From: ZC4RG42 sp036676355
Lineage (GTDB): Bacteria; Pseudomonadota; Gammaproteobacteria; Burkholderiales; SG8-39
Length of the DNA: 53,923 nt
Direction: 5' to 3'
Assembly (NCBI GenBank): GCA_036676355.1
Contig: JAKFDA010000094.1
Span: forward strand, 1 to 53,923
The notes beneath the pieces were generated by a model. The model searched no databases. It worked only from the letters and a program-made list of their open reading frames with translations, and had not been told where the DNA came from. The position numbers and the translations under genes are program-made. This document shows positions 22,086 to 32,571 of this stretch, one piece after another. The stretch's first letter is position 1; the number at the start of each line of letters is the position of its first letter.

Positions 22086-24887
22086 TCAGGCAAGCGCGAG
22101 CGCCTGACCGCCGCCATAGCTCATCTGTTTCGGCTTCGATCCGCCCGCGGTCACCTTGACGGCGCAATACTTGACCTCCGGAATCTTGCCGAACGGATCC
22201 AGTGCAGCGTTGGTCAGCTCGTTAGCCGCCGCTTCGTAGTAGCAGAAGGGAATGAAGACCGCGCCGCGCGGCGTACCTTCGTCCATACGCGCATACAGCG
22301 TGACTTCACCGCGCCGCGACGCCACCGTGATGATGTCGCCGGGCTTCAGGCCGAGTCCCGCGATGTCCAGCGGGTGCATCGACGCAACCGGTTCCGGCTC
22401 GATCGCATCCAGCACGCCGGCACGACGGGTCATCGACCCGGTATGCCAGTGTTCCAGTTGACGGCCGGTGATGAGCACCATCGGGTAATCTGCATCCGGG
22501 CGTTCGGCGGCGGGAATCAGATCCGCCGGCATGATCTTCGCGCGCCCCGTGGCGGTCGGGAAGTTTTCAACGAAAACGATCGGTTGGCCCGGGTCGCCTT
22601 CGTTTTCGCACGGATAGGTCACCGCCGAATCGCGCTCCAGGCGCTCCCACGTGATGCCCGCGATGGAGTCCATCGCCTTGCGCATTTCGTTGAACACGTC
22701 GCGCGCATGCGTATACGTCCACGGCAGGCCGAGGCGCTTCGCCAGGTCGATGATGATCTGCAGGTCTTCACGCGCTTCGCCGGGTGGCGTGACCGCCGGG
22801 CGACCCATCTGCACGATACGATCGGTGTTTGTGACCGTGCCGGTTTTCTCGGGCCACGCCGTTGCCGGCAGCACCACATCGGCCAGATAAGCGGTTTCGG
22901 TCAGGAAGATATCCTGCACGACCATGTGCTCCAGCTTGGCCATCGCCTCGCGTACATGGTTGGCATTAGGGTCGGACATGGCCGGGTTTTCACCCATGAT
23001 GTACATACCCTTGATGGTGCCTGCATACGCGGCGTCCATGATCTCGACTGCGGTCAGGCCCGGCTTGCCATCGAGCTCCTGGCCCCAAAGCTTCTCGAAG
23101 CGTGCTTTGGCTTCAGGGTCGTTTACCGGCTGATAATCCGGATACACCATCGGAATCAGACCGGAATCGGACGCGCCCTGGACGTTGTTCTGACCGCGTA
23201 GCGGATGCAGACCGGTGCCCGGACGACCGATCTGACCGGTCACCATCGCCAGCGCGATGAGGCAGCGCGCGTTGTCAGTGCCGTGCGTGTGCTGCGACAC
23301 ACCCATGCCCCACATGATCATCGAGGCCTTGGACGTGGCATACAGACGCGCGACTTCGCGCAACGTTTGGGCCGGAATGCCGCAAATGGGCGCCATCGCT
23401 TCAGGCGTGAACTTGCGTACGTTTTCGCGCAGCGCCTCGTAGTTCGACGTGCGCTCCTTGATGAATTTATCGTCGACCAGCCCTTCGGTGACGATCACGT
23501 TCAGCATGGCGTTGAGCATCGCCACGTCGGTAGACGGATTGAACTGCAGTACATACGAAGCGTGACGCGCCAACTCGGTGCGACGCGGATCGGCGATGAT
23601 CAATTTGGCACCGCGCTTGGCCGCGTTCTTCATGAACGTCGCGGCGACCGGATGGTTGATCGTCGGGTTCGAGCCGATGACGATAAGCACCTCGGCCAGT
23701 TCCACGTCGCGCACCGGGTTCGATACTGCCCCGGAACCGATTCCTTCCAGCAGCGCCGCAACGCTGGATGCGTGGCATAGGCGGGTGCAATGGTCGACGT
23801 TGTTCGTGCGGAAGCCGGTGCGGACCAGCTTCTGGAACAGATACGCCTCTTCGTTCGAGCCCTTGGCCGAACCGAAGCCCGACAATGCCTGCGGGCCGTC
23901 CCGATCCAGAATTTTCTTCAGGCCACCTGCCGCGAGTTCCATCGCCTCTTCCCAAGTGGCTTCGCGGAACACCTCATGCCAATTGCTGGGGTCGACAACG
24001 AAATCCCCCGTCTTCGGCATGCCGGGCTTGCGGATCAGCGGCTTGGTGAGGCGATGCTTGTGGTGCGCGTAGTCAAAACCGTAGCGCCCCTTGACGCACA
24101 GACGACTGGCGTTGGCCGGACCGCCGCGCCCCTGGACATACATGATCTTATTGTCCTTGACGTGGTAGGTCAGCTGGCAACCCACGCCGCAGAACGGACA
24201 GACGGAATCGACTTTCTTGTCGATTTGCGCCAGACCGACATCGCGCGCCGGCATGAGCGCACCGGTCGGGCACGCCTGCACGCACTCGCCGCATGCGACG
24301 CAGGTTGACGCGCCCATCGGATCGTCCAGATCGAACACGATCTTGGAGTGTTCGCCGCGGAAGGCATAGCCGATGACGTCGTTGACTTGCTCTTCACGAC
24401 AGGCACGTACACAACGCGTGCACTGAATACATGCGTCGAGATTGACCGACATGGCCGGATGCGAAAGGTCCGCACGCGGCTGCTGACGGCCGGGGAAACG
24501 CGGCTGGCCGATGCCCAGTTTCCTGACCCACAGATCCATCTCGGACTCGAGCGTGTAGCTCTTCTCCGGCATATCGGAGAGCAGTAGCTCGACAACCATT
24601 TTCTGCGACGCGACGGCACGCTCGGAGTCGGTCGTGACCTCCATCCCCTCTTTGGGATAGCGGCAGCACGACGGCGCGAGCACGCGCTCGCCGTTGATCT
24701 CCACCATGCACGCGCGGCAGTTGCCGTCCGGGCGATAACCTTCCTTGTAGCAAAGATGCGGAATGTCGATTCCGTACTGCTTGGCGGTCTGAATAATCGT
24801 CTCGTCGGAGCGACCGACGACCGATTTGCCGTTGAGCTTGAACTCAATCGGCAGCGCCGCGATTTCCTGGTTACTAATAGCTGTCAT
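22086..24887 (-). CDS. fdhA: NAD-dependent formate dehydrogenase, catalytic (Mo/W) subunit
   Basis: A 933-residue molybdopterin enzyme that oxidises formate to CO2. Domains in order: 2Fe-2S ferredoxin (C46, C57, C60, C74/75 region); NuoG-like His-Cys segment; two 4Fe-4S motifs (CIQCTRCVRAC about 153-163, CVACGECVQAC about 196-206); MopB 4Fe-4S (C230, C233, C237, C264); bis-MGD domain; and C-terminal MGD-binding domain (about 800-915). The metal ligand is C371 with H372 (DHCTRLCH), aligned with the selenocysteine-His of E. coli FdhF, so this is a Cys enzyme. It follows fdhB by 10 nt. The two-subunit form with a fused beta subunit is that of Methylobacterium FDH1, a tungsten enzyme; the metal here is not determinable. 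It supplies NADH from oxalate-derived formate. ATG at 24887. Confidence 0.94.
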   Translation of the reverse strand: MTAISNQEIAALPIEFKLNGKSVVGRSDETIIQTAKQYGIDIPHLCYKEGYRPDGNCRACMVEINGERVLAPSCCRYPKEGMEVTTDSERAVASQKMVVELLLSDMPEKSYTLESEMDLWVRKLGIGQPRFPGRQQPRADLSHPAMSVNLDACIQCTRCVRACREEQVNDVIGYAFRGEHSKIVFDLDDPMGASTCVACGECVQACPTGALMPARDVGLAQIDKKVDSVCPFCGVGCQLTYHVKDNKIMYVQGRGGPANASRLCVKGRYGFDYAHHKHRLTKPLIRKPGMPKTGDFVVDPSNWHEVFREATWEEAMELAAGGLKKILDRDGPQALSGFGSAKGSNEEAYLFQKLVRTGFRTNNVDHCTRLCHASSVAALLEGIGSGAVSNPVRDVELAEVLIVIGSNPTINHPVAATFMKNAAKRGAKLIIADPRRTELARHASYVLQFNPSTDVAMLNAMLNVIVTEGLVDDKFIKERTSNYEALRENVRKFTPEAMAPICGIPAQTLREVARLYATSKASMIMWGMGVSQHTHGTDNARCLIALAMVTGQIGRPGTGLHPLRGQNNVQGASDSGLIPMVYPDYQPVNDPEAKARFEKLWGQELDGKPGLTAVEIMDAAYAGTIKGMYIMGENPAMSDPNANHVREAMAKLEHMVVQDIFLTETAYLADVVLPATAWPEKTGTVTNTDRIVQMGRPAVTPPGEAREDLQIIIDLAKRLGLPWTYTHARDVFNEMRKAMDSIAGITWERLERDSAVTYPCENEGDPGQPIVFVENFPTATGRAKIMPADLIPAAERPDADYPMVLITGRQLEHWHTGSMTRRAGVLDAIEPEPVASMHPLDIAGLGLKPGDIITVASRRGEVTLYARMDEGTPRGAVFIPFCYYEAAANELTNAALDPFGKIPEVKYCAVKVTAGGSKPKQMSYGGGQALALA

Positions 24888-24897
24888 GGATTCACCC

Positions 24898-26631
<1,734 letters not shown>

Positions 26632-26703
26632 ATTAGGCCTCTTTCCGGTCATGCCCCCAATGGCCTTGCCAAGGTTTTGACCGACGGGATTGGATCACAA
26701 AAA

Positions 26704-26747
26704 ATTCTAGCCTTCCGGCCGCATGTGCCGGGTTGACCCCCGTCAAC
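26704..26747 (-). promoter_or_regulatory. FNR-like box and class II promoter of fdhBA
   Basis: GTTGAC-CCCC-GTCAAC (26732-26747), a perfect 6-bp inverted repeat. The minus-strand -10 TAGAAT (26709-26704, 5 of 6 consensus) has its last base exactly 35.5 nt from the box centre. The predicted start is near 26697, about 66 nt before the preferred fdhB start. Confidence 0.78.
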
Positions 26748-26874
26748 AATAGGTACTGCCGGCACGTGTCATTTCGGCATGATTTGCACCGGAATAACGT
26801 GCTCGCTGCGCGGGGATTCGCGAGAGTTTACCACCAAGGGCGCGCCGTGAAGAAATGCCTTACCGCAATGCGGC

Positions 26875-27834
26875 TCAGCTGGCGCCTGAGAGAAAATCCA
26901 ACAAGCGCGAATTGACCTGCTCGGCGGCGCCCATGCTGGAGAGATGTCCCGCGCCGGCAACCACTATCCGCTGCGCCTTCGCCTCGTCCTCGAGCTTTTC
27001 CGCCATGCGATGAAAATCGGGCATGTCGTATTCGCCCACCAGACTCAATATCGGACCGCGAATGTCCGTAAGACGAGTGCTCACCGGCGGCACGACGTTA
27101 CGCGCCGGGTCATGGTTGACGAAATGCCAGCCGCTGTAGTCGGCCACCATCTTACGCAATCGTCGGTACACGGCTTCGTCGCCGCGCGCCGCCGCGAATA
27201 CCGGATGCGCGAGCCAGGCCGCCTTGGCGGCGGCGATATCTTTGCGCTGCGAGGCGGCGATGACCGGTGCATAGGACGCGAGCCACTCCTTCGACCAACT
27301 CCACCCGCCCATGACACCATCGATCAACGCGAGCGAGCGATAGCGGCCGGGTTGCATCGCGGCGAAATCGAGCGCGAAACGACCGCCCATGGACGCGCCG
27401 ACCAGATGCGGTTCGCGTGCTTCAAGCTTGTCGAGCAAGGTCAGCAGATCGTCGAAGTGTGAATAGGGACGCTCCGCGTGAGGCACGGAGGAGCGGCCGA
27501 AGCCGCGCGCATCGTACGCGATCACCCGATAGCGGGCTGCGAGAACGTCGAACTGTGCATCCCACATGCGCGTGTCGAGCGTGAACGCATGCAGCAGAAC
27601 AAGCGGCGCACCGCTGCCGGCCGTTTCATAATAAAGGCGACCATCAGGCACTTCGACATAGCCGCTCTGCCGCGACGGAGCCAGCAGCGCACCGGGTCCG
27701 GCGCAACCCGCAAACAAAAGCGAAGAGCCGACGACGGACAGAAACCGTCGTCGGCTCTCGCTTACACCGGGGGTATCGTGCAGGGAACGCCGGCGATATC
27801 TTTTCAACGTGAGGTTGTGCAAGGCCTGATCCAT
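26875..27834 (-). CDS. Exported alpha/beta hydrolase (Tat-type lipoprotein signal)
   Basis: A 319-residue alpha/beta hydrolase. The N-terminus holds a twin-arginine stretch (SESRRRFLSVVGSS, about 25-38) that runs into a lipobox LFAGC (about 41-45), so it is probably exported folded and anchored as a lipoprotein. The catalytic triad is visible: Ser in GASMGG, Asp in GEYDMPD and His in GAGHLSS. The oxyanion strand is VLLHAFTLDTRMW. The substrate is unknown; relatives are named carboxylesterases or 3-oxoadipate enol-lactonase-like. The first ATG is at 27834; a TTG one codon earlier is ignored. It stands between sucCD and fdhBA on the same strand but has no FNR-like box and a long gap on each side. 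Confidence 0.8.
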   Translation of the reverse strand: MDQALHNLTLKRYRRRSLHDTPGVSESRRRFLSVVGSSLLFAGCAGPGALLAPSRQSGYVEVPDGRLYYETAGSGAPLVLLHAFTLDTRMWDAQFDVLAARYRVIAYDARGFGRSSVPHAERPYSHFDDLLTLLDKLEAREPHLVGASMGGRFALDFAAMQPGRYRSLALIDGVMGGWSWSKEWLASYAPVIAASQRKDIAAAKAAWLAHPVFAAARGDEAVYRRLRKMVADYSGWHFVNHDPARNVVPPVSTRLTDIRGPILSLVGEYDMPDFHRMAEKLEDEAKAQRIVVAGAGHLSSMGAAEQVNSRLLDFLSGAS

Positions 27835-28053
27835 CAAGTGCCGTTAGCTGTCCGCGTTGGCGCAGCGACGCGCAAATCGCGACCTTCCGTCGTCATGGCG
27901 ATCGGACTTCGGTCTCGCTGCCGCTTGTGTTTCAGCGAGAGCCCGGCGAAACCATACACGCCGGCTCGCAACGATGCGAGTGATGCAAGGGCAAGCCGTA
28001 CGCCTGCTTCGACCACCATGCGCTCGACCCCGGGAGTTTCCCTGACGCCAAAC

Positions 28054-28083
28054 AAAAAAGGCGCACCGAGGTGCGCCTTTTTT
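28054..28083 (-). terminator. Strong intrinsic terminator of sucCD
   Basis: AAAAAAGGCGCAC (28054-28066), loop CGAG, GTGCGCCTTTTTT (28071-28083). It has A- and T-tracts on both sides and works in either direction. It begins 11 nt after the sucD stop. Confidence 0.9.
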
Positions 28084-28093
28084 TCGTCTTACC

Positions 28094-28972
28094 CTACTTC
28101 AGAACGGACTTGAGCAGTTTGCCCATCTCACCGGGGTTGCGAGTGGTCTTGATACCGCATGCTTCCATGGTGTCGAGCTTTTCCTGCGCCGTGCCTTTGC
28201 CACCGGAAATGATCGCACCGGCATGGCCCATACGCTTTCCGGCCGGAGCGGTTACACCGGCGATGAAGCCCACGACCGGCTTCTTCATGTTGGCTTTCGC
28301 CCACAGCGCCGCTTCTTCTTCGTCGCTACCGCCGATTTCGCCGACCATGATCACCGCGTCGGTGTCCGGATCGTCGTTGAACAGCTTCAGCACGTCGATA
28401 TGCTTCAGACCGTTGACCGGATCGCCGCCGATGCCGACCACCGTCGACTGCCCGAGGCCGAATTCGGCAAGCTGCCCTGCCGCTTCGTAGGTCAGCGTAC
28501 CGGAGCGCGAGACGACGCCGATGCGGCCTTTGCGGTGAATATGGCCGGGCATGATGCCGATCTTGATTTCGTCGGGCGTGATCAGGCCGGGGCAGTTTGG
28601 TCCCAGCAGAACCGTCTTCTTGCCCTTCATCTTGGCGCGTGTGTTGATCATGTCGCGCACCGGAATGCCTTCGGTGATGCACACCACCAGATCGAGGCCC
28701 GCTTCGACCGCTTCGTCGATCGCCGCAGCTGCGCCTGCTGGCGGCACATAAATCACCGATACGGTGGCGCCGGTTTTTTCCTTGGCTTCCTTCACCGAAC
28801 CGTAGATCGGGATGCCTTCGAAATCGGTGCCTGCCTTGGTGGGATGAACACCCGCGACGAAGCAGTTTTTGCCGTTGGCGTAATCCCGGCACATGCGGGT
28901 GTGGAACTGACCGGTTTTACCGGTGATGCCCTGGGTGATGACTTTGGTGTCTTTGTTGATCAGGATGGACAT
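28094..28972 (-). CDS. sucD: Succinyl-CoA synthetase alpha subunit
   Basis: A 292-residue subunit. The CoA-binding Rossmann fold starts ILINKDTKVITQGITGKTGQFHT. The phosphohistidine is in KRMGHAGAIISGGKGTA. With SucC it interconverts succinyl-CoA plus ADP and phosphate with succinate, CoA and ATP. The ATG at 28972 with GGGGAC upstream gives the family-standard start; the frame continues 46 codons into sucC without meaning. It is 13 nt after the sucC stop. Beyond the TCA cycle, its place in this region suggests supply of succinyl-CoA, a known alternative CoA donor for some formyl-CoA transferases (inference). Confidence 0.96.
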   Translation of the reverse strand: MSILINKDTKVITQGITGKTGQFHTRMCRDYANGKNCFVAGVHPTKAGTDFEGIPIYGSVKEAKEKTGATVSVIYVPPAGAAAAIDEAVEAGLDLVVCITEGIPVRDMINTRAKMKGKKTVLLGPNCPGLITPDEIKIGIMPGHIHRKGRIGVVSRSGTLTYEAAGQLAEFGLGQSTVVGIGGDPVNGLKHIDVLKLFNDDPDTDAVIMVGEIGGSDEEEAALWAKANMKKPVVGFIAGVTAPAGKRMGHAGAIISGGKGTAQEKLDTMEACGIKTTRNPGEMGKLLKSVLK

Positions 28973-28985
28973 GAATGGGTCCCCT

Positions 28986-30146
28986 TTACTTCGCCGCGGC
29001 GACGGCTTTTTGTGCCGCGTCGGACATGTTGTTCGCCGAGATGATCGGCAGGCCGGATTCAGCAAGAATTTTCTTGCCGAGATCAACGTTGGTGCCTTCG
29101 AGGCGCACAACGAGCGGCACGTGCAGCTTCACTTCTCTTGCCGCGGCGACCACGCCAGTCGCAATTACGTCGCACTTCATGATGCCACCGAAAATGTTGA
29201 CCAGAATGGCCTTCAGGCTCGGGTTCTTCAGCATGATCTTGAAGGCTTCCGTTACTTTCTCCGCTGTCGCACCACCGCCGACATCGAGGAAGTTGGCCGG
29301 GCTGCCGCCGTACAGCTTGATCGCATCCATCGTCGCCATCGCCAGGCCGGCGCCGTTGACCAGGCAACCGATCGTACCGTCGAGCGAGATGTAGGACAGA
29401 TCGAACTTGGAGGCTTCGATTTCGGCCGGATCTTCTTCATCCAGATCGCGCATGGCGACAATCTCGGGATGGCGGAACAGGGCGTTGGAGTCGAAGTTCA
29501 TTTTCGCGTCGAGCGCGATGACTTTGCCGTCGCCGGTGACGATCAGCGGGTTGATCTCGGCGAGGCTGGCGTCGGTTTCCCAGAATGCTTTGTACAGCGC
29601 CTGCAGCATCTGGCGGCCCTGAGCGATCGAGCCATCGGGAATGCCGATCTTGCGCGAGATGTCGTCGGCTTCCGCGTCGGTCAGACCGGTGGCCGGATCG
29701 ACGAAGACCTTGTGGATCTTTTCAGGCGTCTTGGCGGCGACTTCTTCAATGTCCATGCCGCCTTCGCTCGAAGCCATCAACGCGACGCGCTGCGTGCCGC
29801 GGTCAACGACCATACCGACATACAGTTCTTTCTTGATGTCGGCGCCTTCTTCGATCAACAGACGACGGACCTTCTGGCCTTCCGGGCCGGTCTGGTGCGT
29901 CACCAGTTGCATGCCGAGGATTTTGCTGGCGTTTTCGCGAACTTCGTCGATGGACTTCGACACTTTCACGCCACCGCCCTTACCGCGGCCCCCGGCGTGA
30001 ATCTGGGCCTTGACGACCCAAACCTTACCGCCGAGCTCGTTTGCAGCTTTCACTGCTTCATCTACAGAGAAACACGGAATGCTACGCGGCGTGACGACGC
30101 CGAATTTACGCAGCACTTCTTTAGCTTGATATTCGTGGATTTTCAT
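28986..30146 (-). CDS. sucC: Succinyl-CoA synthetase beta subunit
   Basis: A 386-residue ATP-grasp subunit. It has the typical MKIHEYQAKEVLRKFG start, the nucleotide loop AQIHAGGRGKGGGVKV and the C-terminal CoA-ligase domain (NGAGLAMATMDAIKLYG, FLDVGGGATAEKV, LVNIFGGIMKCD). The sequence is close to Bordetella/Burkholderia SucC, which argues against malate-CoA ligase (MtkA). The ATG at 30146 is taken; upstream codons in the same frame are untranslated leader. An FNR-like box at 30201-30214 lies 55 nt before the start. glpK is divergent. Confidence 0.96.
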   Translation of the reverse strand: MKIHEYQAKEVLRKFGVVTPRSIPCFSVDEAVKAANELGGKVWVVKAQIHAGGRGKGGGVKVSKSIDEVRENASKILGMQLVTHQTGPEGQKVRRLLIEEGADIKKELYVGMVVDRGTQRVALMASSEGGMDIEEVAAKTPEKIHKVFVDPATGLTDAEADDISRKIGIPDGSIAQGRQMLQALYKAFWETDASLAEINPLIVTGDGKVIALDAKMNFDSNALFRHPEIVAMRDLDEEDPAEIEASKFDLSYISLDGTIGCLVNGAGLAMATMDAIKLYGGSPANFLDVGGGATAEKVTEAFKIMLKNPSLKAILVNIFGGIMKCDVIATGVVAAAREVKLHVPLVVRLEGTNVDLGKKILAESGLPIISANNMSDAAQKAVAAAK

Positions 30147-30200
30147 CGCACCCCCTTGGTGGTAGCACGCGAGTGTGTTGGATGCCGCAGGGATGCGGCA

Positions 30201-30214
30201 TTGACTGAAATCAA
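30201..30214 (-). promoter_or_regulatory. FNR-like box upstream of sucC
   Basis: TTGAC-TGAA-ATCAA (30201-30214), one base from a perfect palindrome. The spacing rule from the other boxes predicts a -10 at 30172-30177, where only a weak CACACT is found (3 of 6). It therefore supports regulation of sucCD less firmly. The box also lies 157 nt before the divergent glpK. Confidence 0.5.
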
Positions 30215-30301
30215 GCTGAATCTTTAACGCGCCGCACAATACAACACACGCAGCATGAGAAAAAAATCAGCGGGCCTTGCGAAGTCGCGCAGTTTAACAC
30301 G

Positions 30302-30330
30302 TCAGATCGCTCAATCGTTGATCTGAGCGA
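30302..30330 (+). promoter_or_regulatory. Nested palindromes in the glpK leader (operator or RNA switch candidate)
   Basis: Two perfect 7-bp inverted repeats overlap. TCAGATC (30302-30308) pairs with GATCTGA (30320-30326), and TCGCTCA (30307-30313) pairs with TGAGCGA (30324-30330). TCAA-TCG-TTGA (30311-30321) lies at the centre. It sits 41-69 nt before the glpK ATG. It may be an operator for an unknown repressor. Confidence 0.4.
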
Positions 30331-30370
30331 AGCCGGATAAACTGGCCACAACCGTATTGGAGGAGAACCC

Positions 30371-31882
30371 ATGCCCTTCGTTCTTGCGTTCGATCAAGGT
30401 ACGACGAGTTCGCGCGCCATCGTCTTCGACGAACGCGGGACTGTCCGCGGTATGGCGCAGACCGAATTCGCCCAACACTTCCCGCAATCCGGCTGGGTCG
30501 AGCATGACGCACTGGACATCTGGCGCACCCAACGCGACGTGGCCGGTGCGGCGCTCGAGCGGGCCGGCGTCCGGGCAGCGGACGTCACCGCCCTCGCCAT
30601 TACCAATCAGCGCGAAACAACGCTGTTGTGGGACCGCAAAACCGGCGTACCCCTCTACCACGCAATCGTCTGGCAGGACCGACGTACCGCCGGATATTGC
30701 GAACAACTCAAGCGCGAAGGCCACGAAGCGCAGGTGCGCGCCAAAACGCATCTCGTCCTCGACCCCTACTTCTCCGGCACCAAGCTCGCCTGGCTGCTCG
30801 ATAACGTTCCGGGCGCGCGCGCGCGCGCCGAGCGCGGCGAGCTCGCATTCGGCACCGTCGACAGTTGGCTGATCTGGCAACTCACCGGCGGCGCTGTGCA
30901 CGCCACCGACCACACCAACGCCTGTCGCACACTGCTCTACAACCTGCACACCGGCGATTGGGACGACGATCTGCTCGCACTGTTCAGAATCCCGCGCGCT
31001 TTGCTGCCGGCGATACAACGGTCGCGCGGGGTCATCGCCGAATGCACCGCCGACCTCTACGGCAAATCCATTCCCATCGCGGGCGTCGCCGGCGACCAGC
31101 AAGCCGCACTGTTCGGACAGGCCTGCCTGCAGCCGGGCATGGCGAAGAACACTTACGGCACCGGCTGCTTCATGCTGCTGCATACCGGCGACCGTTGCAT
31201 CGCCTCGCAGCACGGCCTGATCAGTTCCCGCGTTGCACCGACGGACGGCGTCTCCGCTCAGTATTGCCTGGAAGGCAGCGTCTTCGTCGCCGGCGCGGTC
31301 GTGCAGTGGCTGCGCGATGGACTGGGGCTGATCAAAAGCTCCGCGGACGTCGAAGCGCTCGCGGCGAGCGTGAAGGATACGGGCGGTGTTTACATGGTTC
31401 CCGCCTTCACCGGATTGGGGGCGCCGCATTGGGATCCCTATGCCCGGGGCAGCGTGTTCGGCCTGACACGCGGAACGAGCGCTGCGCATCTGGCGCGTGC
31501 GGCGCTGGAATCGATCGCATTTCAATCGGCCGAGGTGCTGCTTGCCATGGAAAGCGACGCGGATTTACGGTTGCGTGAACTTCGCGTCGACGGCGGCGCA
31601 ACGGCCAATGAACTATTGCTGCAATTTCAGGCGGATCTGCTCGGCGTCCCGGTCGTTCGTCCCGTTGTGCAGGAGACGACCGCACTCGGCGCCGCCTATC
31701 TGGCCGGCCTGGCCACCGGCGTATGGCAGACGACCGACGAAATCGCCGCGCTCTGGCAACGTGATCGCGAGTTCACGCCCGGCATGAGTCGCGACGAAGC
31801 GGCGGACCGAATGGGACGCTGGCGGCATGCTGTAGAGCATGCCAAAGGCTGGGGCACCGGTTCGGCTGCTTTGCAACCATGA
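30371..31882 (+). CDS. glpK: Glycerol kinase
   Basis: A 503-residue FGGY kinase that phosphorylates glycerol to sn-glycerol 3-phosphate with ATP. Visible: the ATP loop FVLAFDQGTTSSRAIVFD, glycerol contacts in ITNQRETTLLWDRKTG and WQDRRT, the FGGY signature region (YFSGTKLAWLLD), AGVAGDQQAALFGQ and the C-terminal ADP site GGATANELLLQFQAD. Normal length. GGAGGAGAACCC precedes the ATG. It is a lone plus-strand gene divergent from sucCD, with no glpF or glpD beside it. A palindrome cluster lies in its leader. Confidence 0.96.
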   Translation: MPFVLAFDQGTTSSRAIVFDERGTVRGMAQTEFAQHFPQSGWVEHDALDIWRTQRDVAGAALERAGVRAADVTALAITNQRETTLLWDRKTGVPLYHAIVWQDRRTAGYCEQLKREGHEAQVRAKTHLVLDPYFSGTKLAWLLDNVPGARARAERGELAFGTVDSWLIWQLTGGAVHATDHTNACRTLLYNLHTGDWDDDLLALFRIPRALLPAIQRSRGVIAECTADLYGKSIPIAGVAGDQQAALFGQACLQPGMAKNTYGTGCFMLLHTGDRCIASQHGLISSRVAPTDGVSAQYCLEGSVFVAGAVVQWLRDGLGLIKSSADVEALAASVKDTGGVYMVPAFTGLGAPHWDPYARGSVFGLTRGTSAAHLARAALESIAFQSAEVLLAMESDADLRLRELRVDGGATANELLLQFQADLLGVPVVRPVVQETTALGAAYLAGLATGVWQTTDEIAALWQRDREFTPGMSRDEAADRMGRWRHAVEHAKGWGTGSAALQP

Positions 31883-32039
31883 ACATCTACTCTTCGGGAA
31901 GCGCCGCCTCGTCAATGCACGCGGACAATCGGCGCGATTGAAGCTTTGTATTGGCCTCGCACACTCAGTTGCGCTACGGTCTCTGTTCACGTAGTCCGCC
32001 ATCGCGGACGATCCCCTACACTTTGAGGAGGAAAGAGAC

Positions 32040-32459
32040 ATGAACTTGAAAGGAACGAAGACCGAGCAGAACCTGAAGGACGCCTTCTCGGGCGAATCGC
32101 AGGCCAACCGCCGGTACCTCTATTTCGCAAACAAGGCCGACATCGAAGGTCAGAACGATGTGGCGGCGCTGTTCCGTTCCACCGCCGAAGGCGAAACCGG
32201 CCACGCTCATGGCCATCTCGAATTTCTGGAACTGGTCGGTGATCCGGCGACCGGACTGCCCATCGGCGCTACGCGCGACAACCTGAAAGCTGCAGTGGCC
32301 GGCGAAACGCACGAGTACACCGACATGTACCCGGGCATGGCCAAAGCAGCGCGCGAGGAGGGTTTCGACGAAATCGCCGACTGGTTCGAGACGCTTGCCA
32401 AAGCCGAGCGTTCGCACGCCAACCGCTACCAGAAAGCGCTCGACGCACTGGTCGACTGA
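32040..32459 (+). CDS. Rubrerythrin (diiron domain only)
   Basis: A 139-residue four-helix ferritin-like protein. The ligands are all visible: E19 (SGES), E52 and H55 (EGETGH), E89 and E92 (GETHEY), E123 and H126 (KAERSH). Full rubrerythrins end with a rubredoxin FeS4 domain; this one stops before it and has no cysteine. Electrons for peroxide reduction must therefore come from a partner. The next gene encodes a multi-cluster Fe-S protein, which fits that need. GAGGAGGAAAGAGAC precedes the ATG. A hairpin with T6 follows (32484-32516), so the enzyme is probably made in excess over the downstream genes. Confidence 0.9.
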   Translation: MNLKGTKTEQNLKDAFSGESQANRRYLYFANKADIEGQNDVAALFRSTAEGETGHAHGHLEFLELVGDPATGLPIGATRDNLKAAVAGETHEYTDMYPGMAKAAREEGFDEIADWFETLAKAERSHANRYQKALDALVD

Positions 32460-32483
32460 ACGCCGTTCGACAACTCGCGGACC

Positions 32484-32516
32484 AGGGGGCTGTACATGTA
32501 CGGCCCCTTGTTTTTT
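32484..32516 (+). terminator. Terminator/attenuator after the rubrerythrin gene
   Basis: A hairpin built from AGGGGGCTGTAC and GTACGGCCCCTT (two wobble pairs, AT loop) is followed by six T at 32511-32516. It lies 24 nt after the stop and 55 nt before the Fe-S protein gene. Confidence 0.75.
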
Positions 32517-32571
32517 GAGGGATCGGAACGGACCACGGGAAAGCCATTCCGACAGCAGGAGCAAGGCAAAT

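Noticed and set aside
28094..30146. Malate-CoA ligase (MtkAB) of the serine cycle
   Set aside because: Sequence strings match Bordetella/Burkholderia SucC and SucD much better, and no malyl-CoA lyase or other serine-cycle gene is nearby.
30201..30214. Box acting on glpK rather than sucC
   Set aside because: On the plus strand the spacing rule gives no good -10, and glpK starts 157 nt away with its own palindrome cluster.
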